Positions 1 to 11,214 of a stretch of 64,000 nt of DNA are shown here, piece after piece. Every line of letters begins with the position of its first letter. Positions within the stretch are counted from its first letter, which is position 1. Both the position numbers and the translations under genes were made by a program. Under the pieces are notes generated by a model. It had not been told where the DNA came from. It did no database searches and saw only the letters and a program-made list of their open reading frames with translations. This DNA is from Neckera pumila. Taxonomy: Eukaryota > Streptophyta > Bryopsida > Hypnales > Neckeraceae. Where the stretch lies: assembly GCA_963969595.1 (NCBI GenBank), contig OZ018417.1:13270501-13334500 (forward strand). Direction: 5' to 3'.

Positions 1-175
1 GGACACAATTTCTGAATTTTTTTTCCACAACGTCTTGAACTAGAGTACCACAAGATTTGACGGTTACATTTTTCCAAAAATGTTTTTTATTCAAAATTTG
101 GTACTTGTATTAGAAATGGCAATTTCGGAGCAGTTTTGGTGAAAACATAGTCTCTGACCTTTAGCCAGGGATTAA
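1..175 (+). mobile_element. right end of a TTAA-bounded (piggyBac-type) element, cut by window edge
   Basis: The stretch matches the right-hand end of the roughly 930-bp TTAA-bounded family seen complete at 32356-33284 and 51576-52497. It shares the line 'ggtacttgtattagaaatgg' with 31801-31820 and ends in a degraded 'cctttag...ggattaa'. The left part lies outside the window. Confidence 0.5.
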
Positions 176-610
176 TAGAGTTAATCATAAAGTTTGTCCT
201 GTGTTTGTAAATGGGTGTCAGAGGTGAAGGTTTTAACTACAAATAGTACAAAAGAAACACAACACCAAACTCCATCCAACCTCAATTTTGGTGCTCCAAA
301 GAGTTCCATTCTGTATAAATGTTTATGATGAACTCTTATATCTAGCTTGTTTTTGTTTTGGGTTTAGCAAGCGCTTTGAAATCCAGCCCAGAAGGAGCTT
401 ACTAGTTTGTGGCCCTGCTACTCGGTTGGATCGCAGACTCGCAGTAGGCAGGGCATCTGATCAACATTTCCACCGCTTCACGCAGAACCTCCAAACCGGC
501 TGAGTGTGGGCCGGATCCGCAGGCGAGTAGAGCGCGCTCTTACGAAGCCCCACAGAAGGCTGATGAGCTTGAACCCTCCTGGGCTAGCAATACAGTAGGA
601 TTGGAATTTT

Positions 611-1066
611 CTAAGAAGGTACTGTACAGTGATGAGCATTCCTCACCAGAAACCATTCCTCCGGTTGCTTGCGTTGTTCCTTGGAGCTCCTTTTCTGCAC
701 GATTAACTTACCCGATGCTGCGAGCCCAAATCCACAAGTGCAGTTGGCTACTACTAATGAGGCGCTGGTGGAATCTGGCATGCACTTCACTTGTCCATTG
801 GTGGTTGGCACTTATTCTAGCTTGATGGCCTTGCTTCTTCGTAGGAGAAGAGGATTACTTTCTTGTGGAGGGGGATGATGATACGGGAAGTAGGTCTCTA
901 CTGTACCCAACTCATTAGCAGCTCTTCCACGCCACTTACACGAGAAAGAACTTCTGCCGTAAGCCAAGAATCTCTCTAAAGTGATACTCCGTATTATTCC
1001 TTTGGTCCTGGCTTGGACACATTGAAGGATGTACAAAGCAAGTACAAAAAGAAAAGCAACTTTCAT
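611..1066 (-). pseudogene. possible small secreted protein gene, with one in-frame stop
   Basis: A minus-strand ATG at 1066 opens a strong signal-peptide-like start (MKVAFLFVLALYILQCVQA) followed by a Pro/His stretch (HHPPPQ). The frame stops at 812-814 but stays open just after it, encoding a Cys-containing segment (VKCMPDS, NCTCGFG) that ends near 710 at a GTAAGT donor-like site. Either the stop is a disabling mutation or it lies in a short intron: the only in-phase GT-AG I can see would be about 48 bases, shorter than usual for plants. No family recognised. Downstream exons could lie around 400-560, where GC is higher, but I could not fix them. Confidence 0.3.
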
Positions 1067-3185
1067 TGAAATTGAAATCCAGATGTTGCTCTGGTGGAAC
1101 GTGACATCAATCCAAGAGCACCACGAAATTGTAGTACACTAAAAGAATCTTCAAACGTCATTAGTGCTATAGCCCCTTTCTAAAGCAATAAACTCTCTAA
1201 TGTACTATTTTGCTCCAGTCCCAGGGTTATTACCTTATGGAAGTTCTATTGTATTTTGATCGCTTTGAAGAAATATGTGACAATGCAATCTAGGTTGTTT
1301 TGTTTTGGAAGAGTAATTGCTACAAGTCTTCACACCGGCCACGGGCGCAATTCTAGAGGTATGGAGATTGACATGCTCAAACCTGTTAGAGTGCGAATTT
1401 TTGCTAAAAAAATACACCCTAATGCAACCTTCTTTTAGTTCATTGCATTTGGTCCTTGGCCCTTGAATGCATCACAAGTAACCTGCGATGCATACAAGCG
1501 CCAAGAACCAAAATGTCGATTTGTGTCCTTAGAGCATGTCCACTAGGTTTGAAAAGCAAATGAACATGTTAAGAGGTCATGCAATTTGCGAGGCAAGTAG
1601 GCAATTGGGCCTGAACATGGCTCGTTTTGCAAACCGATCCGTGGCTTGAAAATACTATGTCTTGGTTGTTTGGTGGGTGCTTGTATAGCAAGGACTTTGG
1701 AAGGGTGGTTCATTCGATTTTCAAGCCTAGTGGTGAATGATGCTCTTAGGATGACTTCAAGGATTCCTATTGGATAGGGAAGATGAATTTTCATCAATCG
1801 TTTCAGAAGTTGCTTGAATGCATTTTTGTGGATGGCATTGAAAATTACTTCATAGTGATATTGATGATTTTTATGCCATAAAACTACTTTTGAACTTTTG
1901 AAAGTCTTGAATTAATAATAGAAAAAAATGGTCATGAGGAGATAATGCAAAATATTAGGGATGCTATGCAAAGTATTGTGAGATCTATATAAAACATTGT
2001 GAGATCTATACAAACATCCAAAGATCTCTAAGTGTATATATCTGGAGACCTCTAGATTTGTTGTCCAGAGTTCCCTAAATAGTCCAGAAGTAGTAAATTC
2101 AAACATTTTTCTACTGAAGAAGATATGCTTAATTAGTGAATCATCTTGTAGTGGTATATATTGGTGACATCTAACTCTTTGCTCTTGATATGAATCTTGT
2201 CCCCCAAAATGACGTATATTAAATTTTAATCCAAGTAAGGAAGCAAAGTTTATCTAGTTTAGTTTCAATAACTATGAAGTCTATTGGTAGAAAAATGTGG
2301 AAACTTGATTAACACTACAACTTTCTACACTAATATATATACATTTGGAGAAGATTCAAATTTTTGAGCTAATTTTGTATTTGATATGAATTTTCTCCAC
2401 TTTTTCTTCAAAAAATCTAGAATAATCTCAAATTTTTACCAATTTTTTTTTTTATTTTTTTTTTGACTCATAGTTATAAAATGGGAACATACATACCAAA
2501 GGGTTTTTAGGAAACTTAGAAATTCATTTTTGATTCCAACACAACAAGGAGGTTTGCTCTAATTAAGACTGAATTATAGTGATGAAAATTTATCTCAATA
2601 AATTTGGCTCTTGTACCCAATCTAATCACTACAACAAACCCTCTTTGTTCGATTAAATGAAACCCTCCTATGTAGAGCTCTACAAGATTGAAGATATATA
2701 ATATTTCCCCCATTCTAGAATATCCCAAATTTTGGAACAATGTAGAGGTAAAATAACTTTGAATTGATCAATTGCTTTGACTAATATTCATAGACACTAT
2801 TACATTAATATATTAGCACAATAGAGTTGTCCTATAATTTGTAGTAGTATGAGTCTAAAGATTTCTACCCTCAAACTCACTCACTACCTTTCTCTTAACG
2901 CCACTAGATCAACAAAAGCCCTTTGTTTCATGTAAAGAATAAGATAAGGCAATTTCTGAAGGGCCTTTGCAAAAGTAAGGTGCCCTAATTCTGAGGGTGT
3001 GGATCATCTTTTTTTTGCATTTGACCGAGAGGACGCGCTAACCGATATAAATCCTAATGAATGATTGCCCTTATGACTTAAGATGCCCTTGCCCATGAAA
3101 ACTTTCATAAGCTCTTCCATGAATAATTTGCCCACCAATCACAAGGGCGTCTAGGCCAACGAGATTTAAGGATAATTCTTCTACA
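1067..3185. other. non-coding stretch with one dispersed repeat
   Basis: No convincing coding frame on either strand. It is increasingly AT-rich toward 3 kb. The only structure noted is the 1884-2100 repeat listed separately. Confidence 0.5.
1884..2100. repeat. dispersed repeat, copy 1 (pair at 12560-12774)
   Basis: The segment starting 'ctacttttgaacttttgaaa' is repeated in the same order at 12560-12774, including 'attaataata', 'aaaaatggtcat', several 'agatctatacaaacatc' lines and 'tggagac/atctc'. The ends are weakly inverted (CTACTTTTGAACT against CTACTTCTGGACT), so this may be a MITE. The two copies have diverged considerably. Confidence 0.5.
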
Positions 3186-3768
3186 TTAACCCTTTAAGGA
3201 CCATGGTTGATTTGGGGGGCGGGTGTAGTTTTTGCATACATTTATAAAAAAGTGTTGATTCATGCCCTCTTCAAAGATGTAATTCTAGATAGATTGTATA
3301 AATTGGTTCTATAGGTTAGATCCTTGAAGCAAACAAAAAATGAAAGTGATCCAATGGTTCACATCTTTGTAATTATTCTTTGAAGATTGATGTGTCATAA
3401 ACACCCTTTGGCACTAGTTCTAATTAGGGTTTGCTATAATTGGACATAAATTTGAGTATATGGTCTGAAAATTGACCAAAAACCTTTTGGCTAATTCCTT
3501 CGTACATATATATAGTTGTCTTTTATATGAAATATGCATTTTTCTTTGAAAACTCCAATATGAAAGGTTAGGCAATTTCAACTTTAAACAAGCACAACTC
3601 ACTCAATCTTGCATGCATTCTCTTGGAATTGGCTCTGTTAGGAGTGTATGTAGACACTCTAATTGCGTTCTTCTTTGAGTTTTTTGAAATCAAATGTTCT
3701 ATGAATAGTAGGAGATAATAAGTCATAAAATTGACCAAAAAGTGGTCGACCAGTCCTTAAAGGGTTAA
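3186..3768. mobile_element. 583-bp TTAA-bounded element (piggyBac-type MITE)
   Basis: The element starts TTAACCCTTTAAGGACC and ends CCAGTCCTTAAAGGGTTAA, so TTAA flanks inverted CCCTTTAAGG ends. TTAA duplication plus CC-starting inverted ends is the signature of the piggyBac superfamily. No coding capacity. Its ends resemble 48388-48652 more than the 930-bp family, so it may be a second subfamily. Confidence 0.6.
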
Positions 3769-4776
3769 AGAGATACCTCCTTCACAACAAATATTAGAAT
3801 CACTATTAAGGTAGAAGGTCCATAAATTGCCATTTAAGCATACCTACCTCATCAACGACAAGAATAGACATTTTGAGGAGCATATCACTCAATCCTTGAT
3901 ACGGGACACATTTAGAATCCAGTCGATTTAAGGACCTCATACCTCAAACTTAGATTAAAATAGGAGTAAGGTAGATCTCCCATTTTCGATCAACTTCCCA
4001 TTTGCGTGCAAGTAGGGTGTTCTCTTTCTGTGCAGGGAGAGAAGAAAAAACGATCACATTTGATGCAACCATGGCGCATCATGATTGGTTACAACGCTGA
4101 ACAACTTTGCAACTATTCTTTGATCGGAAACAAGACAGCCTATAGGACCAGAGTGGGACGGAAGGAATCTTCAGCCAAAAAAATTTGTAGTAATTACGTT
4201 TCGCAAAGAAAAATTCTGGAAAATTTGCAATCTTCCGGAATCCTATTTCCGCAGCTTGGAATTTTTTTGCAATGAACTTATCCACGCTGCAACACTGTCC
4301 AATCGCTTAAGTGAGCGGAAATGGGGTTGGCTGCCTTAACTGAAGCTTGCGGCAGACGCACCACAGCTCTGCTTCATTCATGTTTCGTGAGTGCGTTCCC
4401 TACTCCATTACGAAGACACTCAAAAGGGAAAGAAAAACACCATGAACTGATTCATTACATAGCAAGATTCAACTCAAAGCACTGACATCAATTTCATGAA
4501 TTGTAAGAGTATAGTCACAAAACAGTTTAAAGTATTAAAGGGCATAAACCCGCACCTTCTCTCCTAACAGGAGAGTTCAGCACACTAGACAAGTCAAATT
4601 CATAAAGACAAATGTTGAGTCACCTCAATAGCACTTTCACATCCTCGAGGCAATCAGACAGTGGTACATTGTAGGAGGGGCACATCTGTACAAACAAAAT
4701 GATCATAAACACAATGTCAATCAATGGTATATGGTAGTTCCCTGGCACTGTCCAACGAATAATGCAAATGCATAAT
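3769..4776. other. intergenic; includes probable 3' flank of the monooxygenase gene
   Basis: No supported gene. The short ORFs around 4006-4285 overlap on both strands and resemble nothing known. The part nearest 4776 is immediately downstream of the stop codon of the minus-strand monooxygenase and probably carries its 3' UTR. I saw no clear polyadenylation signal that decides its end. Confidence 0.4.
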
Positions 4777-7700
4777 TCATGGCTTCCAGTAGGTTGAGCC
4801 TGGGTCTCCAAACATGCATTCTGGGTACTGAAGAACCCACTTTACATACTCCTTGCTCCTTTGAGCTTTCTCCGCGTCAGTGAGCTTTTGCGCCCACTCC
4901 GGGATATACTCGGGCCAGTATGTTCTCTCAGCAGCGTAAGCTTGGATTCTAGAAACGCGGGGGATGCGTATCTTCTCAAATCTGGTCCAGATAATAGCAC
5001 AAATCAGTTCCTGCTTTGATAGAAACATATGGAGGACTTCTACAACAAAATTTGTGTTCAAAGAACAAACCTCCACTTCCCTGCCCTGGAATATCTAGTA
5101 ACCAGAGCAAAAACCATTTCACTTGGAAGGAGAAAATGCAGCTTTTCAGATCAATTCCAGGTCCAATGGTTTACCTAGTCACAGCGTCCTGAAGGGTTGT
5201 TTTGGGAGGACTAGAAAAAAACTCTTGCAGGAGATTGGAAAGCTGGTGGCAATCCTCAAAGGATGTTCGAGCTCCCTCTCCTGGCCCCGGATACATCGCA
5301 TGTGCAGCTGCATACACGTTCAATTCAAGACAGACCTGGTCATGTTCCAGTTTATACCACTGGGCAAGAAATGGACATGTACGAACATCACGAGGTCCAA
5401 ATATCCAATAACGAAAATAAATTCTTCTACAAATTTAGTAATAATAATGAGATTTAAATATTGAATGCAGATAAGAAAACAGATACTCTTCGACTTCCCA
5501 TCGAAACTACTACACCATCTCCCCATCGAAAGATTAATCTTGGACTGCGGACAGTACCATCACCAATTAGTAATACAGCCTTGCTGGAATCACTCCAGCT
5601 TGTGAGAGCACGGCGGTCGACTTGTCGAGCTTCCCGAACCAAATCAGGGTGTGTGCCTTTCATGGTTTTGACCATGTTTTCCATGCCCTCCAGGTCCTCC
5701 ATTTGCCTCAATGCTCGCACTTTTCTTACATCGGGGCCATGGGCCTCCAAATCTGAGGCATAAGCTTTTGTGATTTCTCCACTCACATCAGGCCCCCGCA
5801 CCTGCCAGAGGGTTAATCCGGCACCTGCAACAAAATAAGCCCCCTCATTACAAGTCATTGATGCAACCAGAACAATAGAACACATTTTTGCTGGTCCTGT
5901 CCTGCTCACACCAAAGTTTCAGAGCCCTCATCACTTGTAATCGGCAACTACTAATTTCAATTGTAAACAGTCACCTACAAGCTGACTGGAAGCCTAGTGC
6001 AATAATATATATAGCAATGTTATCAATTAATGTACATAGGTATGAAGATGAAGGGCATGTAGATGTGTTGACAGATTCTTACCAGAGTCGGACAGATAAC
6101 ACAGTTTGCTCTTTGACACGAAGTGAAAAATTCCAATTTCATTGCTTTCATGCAGATTTAATTCCCTGCCACCAATATGCAATTATTTTGACTTAGGAAC
6201 AGAGCCGAAGGATACAAGGATGAAACATACGATACCGACTCATACCACTTTAAGTCCCAGTCCCAGGCTTTAGTGTCACACTAAAATGTGGCATTAAAGT
6301 AATACTTGGTGAGTGAGGGATAGAAACCTCTCCGCACTTGTTGAACTCCTTATTATCACATTTGGATGCATCTTCTTGTGAGAGAAAAGAGTGACAGTGA
6401 GAGGAAAGAGTGATTTTTGAACTAGGTAAGTCCCTTTCCTCGGCTTTGCTAAATGAGCAGAGTTGTGATACTAGAGAAAGTGATAGTACCTGACAGGCTC
6501 TGTGGGGACGACGGCATTCCAAGTGTTAAGGTACAGATCCCGCGGCTCGTCACCTTTTTCGCCCACCAAAATCTTACGCACTTGAGACCAGAGACCATCG
6601 CAGCCCACAAGCAACTTGGCACGCACTAAAATTGTTTGGACAGAAGACTGGCCGTCCTCTCCATCGACGAATGCTTCAAAGGTTGCCTCCACACCGCCCT
6701 GTTCACCCAACTCAGTGACTAGAAAACGTCATCTCCAATGTAAACCCTGATCCCCGGTACACCCTAACCTCCAATGCAAGGGGTTGCAAGCAGTAAGGTG
6801 GAGGATACGGAAAACGGTAGGGACCTGAGCTCGAATCCTATAATATCCCATAATAATCCCACTTACTACCAGCGACTCGTCTATTGATTCACTTGGCTGG
6901 ACTTACTAGCAAGTACTGTAACCATGACTACGCTGAATGTCCAAGGCCACTGGTCTTTAAATGGAAATGGGGTTGTCCCCTGTAACTTCAATAGTAGACG
7001 TCAAATCTCCCAATTTAAATGATTCCATAAGAAATTCATACATAGTCAACAAATTTTGCATTCGTTCCAATAGATCTCTCCGTAACATCCTTCAGGATCT
7101 GCCTCAACATACTTGGAAAAGGATTCTAGACTCTTTTTGTGCACATGGAAAAAGGTAACAAAGGCTACAGGAAGAAGAGGGTCAAGCACTCCACACGCAT
7201 CCTCCATACAGTCCAAGAATCGGTACACAACTCTACACCGATCTCCTAAGAATCACAATCCAACATAAGTCAAAATACTTAAAGTGACACAAATAGTGTC
7301 CAATACCTAATCCATGCCAGGCAAATTGGGGAAACCTGCGGTCTATTCTCTCCAACAGTAAAACTCATTCGGTAGGACAGTGCAGTTTCGTGCGGTGTAA
7401 GCCGTCATTTGCGTTCCAAAGAAACGTAAAAATAAGAAAAAAATGGGCGAACCCCTGTGAGGATCTTAGGCCCTACCTCAATGAGGCTGTAGTCAAGAAA
7501 CGAGTGACGCCAGTGCAACAAGCTTTGATCCAAGACAGTGTCTGCCAGCGTCTGTTGGACCGTCTTCCAGGGGATCATGCACATGAGACCTGGTTGGCAC
7601 GGGATGATCACCTCTTTGAACAGCTCACCATTCACCCCTGGCGAGGATTTCGCTCGCAAGTGCGTGATGTGCGCGCCTTCTTTGATCAGAGTCGCGCTCA

Positions 7701-8209
7701 GTCCCGGTTTCACCCCGTCCAACGCTCGCAATCCTGCACGTCGCAACCAATATGTTCATTACAATGGAAGTTTTCAGTGATTTTGGCAAACTCATACCAA
7801 ACGAAACCCTAAACTATCCTAGTTTTCTGATGAAGGACGTCTCAATTTGGCAATTGGGAAAACTGCCATTTGAAGCATTGATCTCCATACACCAGATTCC
7901 CATCATTTGCATGTACCAAACTGAAACCTAAACCTATCCTAGTTTCTGAAGAAGATCTTCTCAATTTGGCAATCGGTAAACTGTCATTTGAATGAACTGA
8001 TCTCCATACACTAGATTACCATCACTTGCAACAACATTCGCAGGGTTGGTACCGTTTGCAGCCAGGCTGATGGCGGTGCCGCTGTGGGGTCGAATCTTAG
8101 GCATCTTCTCGAAGACGTGCGCTCGAATGCCGCGCTCTTGCATTCCGATCGCGAGTGCCAACCCCGCCAATCCACCGCCCACGATGCAAACGTCCATCTC
8201 CATAGCCAT
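4777..8209 (-). CDS. FAD-dependent monooxygenase (zeaxanthin-epoxidase / salicylate-hydroxylase-like fold), 6 exons
   Basis: Flavin monooxygenase that would use NAD(P)H and O2 to hydroxylate or epoxidise a small substrate, which cannot be named from sequence. Exons by eye: 8209-8053, 7733-7477, 6710-6490, 5901-5558, 5307-5175 and 4981-4777. They total 1,317 nt, 438 codons plus stop, all with GT-AG introns and consistent phase. Family marks: the N-terminal FAD dinucleotide motif (CIVGGGLAGLALAIGMQERG) with the ribose-binding Glu in VFEK; AISLAANG with the following LRALDGV; the CDGLWSQVRK segment; AGLTLWQVR; and the second FAD motif GDAAHAMYPGPGEGARTSFED. The usual GQGAN is replaced by GEGAR. 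No transit peptide is evident at this start. The 8052-7734 and later introns contain no obvious transposon. The start ATG at 8209 sits six residues before the first beta strand, as is usual in the family. Confidence 0.85.
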
Positions 8210-9222
8210 CTTGCCGCTTCCGCCACTTTACCCTAAAATTGCCAAGCGATGCAGCGCAACCCACCACGGCGTCGGAGAATTGCAAGCTCTTGGTATTCTT
8301 GGTATAATTGGTACTCGTAGAGTGCTAGCATCGCCCCATCCAAGACGTAATCAAGACGCGCAGTGATTTCGTGTTGACTGCGCATCCGCCAAGTGAAGCG
8401 TGTGGGCACAATCTGGCCGTTAAGGTGACAGACATACAGCGATGGAGATCGAAAGTGGAGAGTTATGGAGAGCAATGGTCGCGCTTTCCATATTGGTGGA
8501 TCTCCACGCAATGTCTGTCACTTAGCCATTGCAGGTCTAGTTGGTGGGCCCCTGCTTTCGTGACAGTACAGCAACTGGCCTACACAGAATGTGACTTCGA
8601 TCGCAATTTTTGCTTCATTTGTAAAGAAAATGATTGAAATTACGGGAGTTGGTGTACATAGAGCTCAGGAGTGAGCAATGCGTTCGGTATGATCGCAGTA
8701 GGGATTCCGCGGCGAGACTCTCGTCTTTCTGTCTTTACGGAGCCTTGCACAAGTATGAGCCCGAAATTTATCATCAAAAGTGCTAGACGTATTGCCCTAA
8801 AGTCGAGTTTTGAAGTCTCTTTTCAGAATCGCCTTCTCTTGAGGTACGCAGGCCCTAAGGGATATGAGAGCTGGCCTTGCAGAAGAAGGCGATTTCATCA
8901 GTATTGCCTTCCAGAATTCTAAGACGGGCTAGTACTTTGGGGATAGAACAGTCATGTCTTGTTCAAATTGGTAACAATTTGCAAGTCGCAAAACAAGAAT
9001 CGCGAGCTTTGCATCCTTAATAGTGGGTTGTCAGATTTGAAGAGACTTCGTACTCTGAGAAGGAGGGCGATTTGGACTATGCGATTTCTAAGAGACTCAA
9101 AACTGTACAGGTTACAAGTGAAACCACCGACAGGGTTTCTCGTCTGAAATCGGGAACTGTGCCCCCCCGCAATGTAGTCAAGATTACAGTATACAAATTT
9201 GAGTGACATGATCTTATATTTT
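8210..9222. other. intergenic between two minus-strand genes
   Basis: Holds the upstream region of the monooxygenase and the 3' flank of the copper radical oxidase. Several short overlapping ORFs occur on both strands but none resembles a protein family. No TATA box could be assigned with confidence. Confidence 0.4.
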
Positions 9223-11214
9223 TTAGGGCGTGATTTGCACCCACAAGGCCTTGCTCGGAATCGCGGGCGCCACGCCCGTGTTGAGCGCGGTGAGCATGTA
9301 CCACCCCGGCGGCGTCACATTCGCATTCCACGGCGCCGTCGCGACGACTTCCCACGCTCCCCGCGCATCCGCGGGCGCCGTAACATTCAAAATCACCATC
9401 CTCTGGTTCATCGAATTCGCGTGCGTGGTGAACGGCGGCGCGTACAAACTAATCTGCACAGACTTCACCCATGAACGACTCGTGAACGCGACGCGAATCT
9501 CCCCGCCGAGCTTCACGGGCGGAAGCCACTCCGTGGTGATGGTGAGCCTCACGTCATCGAATTCCTTGCTCAAGTAGTAAGGCGAGTATTTCTCAAGACG
9601 AAGCTCAGTGGGAAATCTCACTCCTGAGAAGTTATATGAGGGCTGGTCGTTGCTGCCCCCGATCAACACCGTCCCATCCGCTTGCACGTTCGCAGTGGAA
9701 TGGTACATCCGCGCGATTCCACTCGCGGTTTGCACCGTGAACTTATGCGTCCCCGGCTTGTACAAAAACGGGGAGAATGCGGGCTTCCGGTTCAAATTCC
9801 ACCCCGCGAGCCCCGCCTTCGCACCGTTCACGATCAGCACCTCCCCAGTCGGCAACAACATCCCGTCACCAAGCACGCGCGGCGACGGCATCTTTTCCAC
9901 TCGCCACCACGGCGACTCACTCGTAATCTCGATGCGCCCACACGTATCCAACGCGGGCCAATATTCAGAAGCGTTCGCGGCCGCGAGCGACCCCAGCGGC
10001 GCGCCTCCGCAGATTAAAATCTCGACTTTCTCAAACCCATCCGCGGCTGTGAGGGGAAGCATCACGGATGTCCCCGAATACGGATACACGCGCGGATCCT
10101 TTCCGAAATCGGGATACGTCCTCACCACTCTTCCAGTTTTGTAATCCCATAACACTGAGTACACATTCGCGAAGATGAACAAATGCCCACTCGGCGTTAG
10201 ATGCACAAACGGGTAGAGATTATTCTCTGAACCCCCTTTGGACAGCAACGGCAACCAGATCGGCCACGGCTTACTCTTCGGCACAAACTCATAGCTCGCT
10301 TCTCCCGCACCCCCAACTACGATAATGCGCCCATCAGGCAAAATCTGATTCGTCGCGTACCATCTTCGCTTACTCAGATACGCATCCCGCTCCACCCAGT
10401 CGTCATTCTCCCCAGCGCCGATGGTGCGCACGGTGCGATTGGCCGCGTGGTCGCCGCCAGTCTGCTGGAGCGTGCCGTTCGGGTAAAAAGCGCCGGACGA
10501 GCAGAAGGTGTCGGAGAACAGGAAGAGTGCGCGAATGGCGTTCGTGACGGAGTCGTAACGGATGGAGTGCGCGGAGCAATCGACGGGGGTGACGCTGTCG
10601 TGGGAGTTGTGGCGGCAGCGGTGGTTAGGGAGAGGGAGAGGGGAGATTCCCCAGTCGGTGCGGTCGAACATGATGACTTTGTTGGTGTGGGTGGTGGTCA
10701 TGTGCATGGCATTGATGCCGCAGTTGGGGACCACCACGGTCCAGGAATCGGACGCGGCGGAGGTGCTGGGGGTCGCGACCGCCGCGAGGATGACGAAGAA
10801 TTTGAGCTGCAAAGCAGTTGCGCGTCGCGTCGTGGACGTCGTTTGCAAGGACGGCTTCCATTTGAACATGGCAGACATGAGTCTTGCAACCATTGCCGCG
10901 AGGATGACGAAGAATTTGAGATGCAGCGTTGTGGCGCGTCGTGGCGAGGACGTGGTTGCCAAGGATGACTTCAATGTGAACTTGGCAGACATGAAGCTTG
11001 CAACCATTGTTTCCATGGACGGCGTCAATTTGAAGATGGCAGCCATGAATCTTGCAGCCGTCGTTACCAAGGACGGCCTGAAGGACTTGTTTCCAACCCT
11101 TTTCCAGCGCCTTTCAATTGCTTCGGAGAGGTTGTAGCTCAAGAACACAGGAAGTTGAAATTGAACTGAGAAATGTGCAAAATGCGAAACGATCAATGTT
11201 CGACCGTTCTTCAA
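9223..11214 (-). CDS. copper radical oxidase (glyoxal/galactose-oxidase-like), secreted, single exon
   Basis: Extracellular copper enzyme that oxidises small aldehydes or alcohols and releases H2O2; plant members act on the cell wall. The open frame gives 663 aa. Active-site elements of the family are visible: Cys in TFCSSGAFYPNG (the thioether-linked Cys), the WVERDAYLSKRRWY segment, Tyr-His in ARMYHSTANVQADG, and the C-terminal His in TTHANSMNQRMV within the DUF1929-like domain, followed by PPGWYML. A secretion signal (ALQLKFFVILAAVATPSTSA) precedes the mature start near residue 154, so the likely start is Met113 (ATG at 10878), giving about 551 aa as in the family; the 112 residues before it are a duplicated leader (see separate entry). 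The region is strikingly GC-rich for this window. Exact substrate unknown. Confidence 0.85.
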   Translation of the reverse strand: MKNGRTLIVSHFAHFSVQFQLPVFLSYNLSEAIERRWKRVGNKSFRPSLVTTAARFMAAIFKLTPSMETMVASFMSAKFTLKSSLATTSSPRRATTLHLKFFVILAAMVARLMSAMFKWKPSLQTTSTTRRATALQLKFFVILAAVATPSTSAASDSWTVVVPNCGINAMHMTTTHTNKVIMFDRTDWGISPLPLPNHRCRHNSHDSVTPVDCSAHSIRYDSVTNAIRALFLFSDTFCSSGAFYPNGTLQQTGGDHAANRTVRTIGAGENDDWVERDAYLSKRRWYATNQILPDGRIIVVGGAGEASYEFVPKSKPWPIWLPLLSKGGSENNLYPFVHLTPSGHLFIFANVYSVLWDYKTGRVVRTYPDFGKDPRVYPYSGTSVMLPLTAADGFEKVEILICGGAPLGSLAAANASEYWPALDTCGRIEITSESPWWRVEKMPSPRVLGDGMLLPTGEVLIVNGAKAGLAGWNLNRKPAFSPFLYKPGTHKFTVQTASGIARMYHSTANVQADGTVLIGGSNDQPSYNFSGVRFPTELRLEKYSPYYLSKEFDDVRLTITTEWLPPVKLGGEIRVAFTSRSWVKSVQISLYAPPFTTHANSMNQRMVILNVTAPADARGAWEVVATAPWNANVTPPGWYMLTALNTGVAPAIPSKALWVQITP
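10781..11090 (-). repeat. 114-bp tandem repeat of the signal-peptide coding region
   Basis: The line 'gccgcgaggatgacgaagaa' occurs at 10781 and again at 10895, a 114-bp period (38 codons). It encodes two copies of a leader: RRATALQLKFFVILAA and RRATTLHLKFFVILAA, each preceded by an MSA-F-K/L-PSL stretch. A third, degraded unit (about 11005-11090) keeps the 'atggcagccatgaatcttgc' portion. All three are open in the oxidase frame, so up to three in-frame starts each lead into a hydrophobic leader. Confidence 0.8.

Noticed and set aside
6750..6840. tRNA-like or SINE box B ('gagctcgaatcct')
   Set aside because: It lies in intron 2 of the monooxygenase, and no cloverleaf, box A at correct spacing or duplicate copy could be shown.
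9199..10968. Plus-strand ORFs of 111-191 aa over the copper radical oxidase
   Set aside because: Antisense shadows caused by high GC; the minus frame carries all family motifs.
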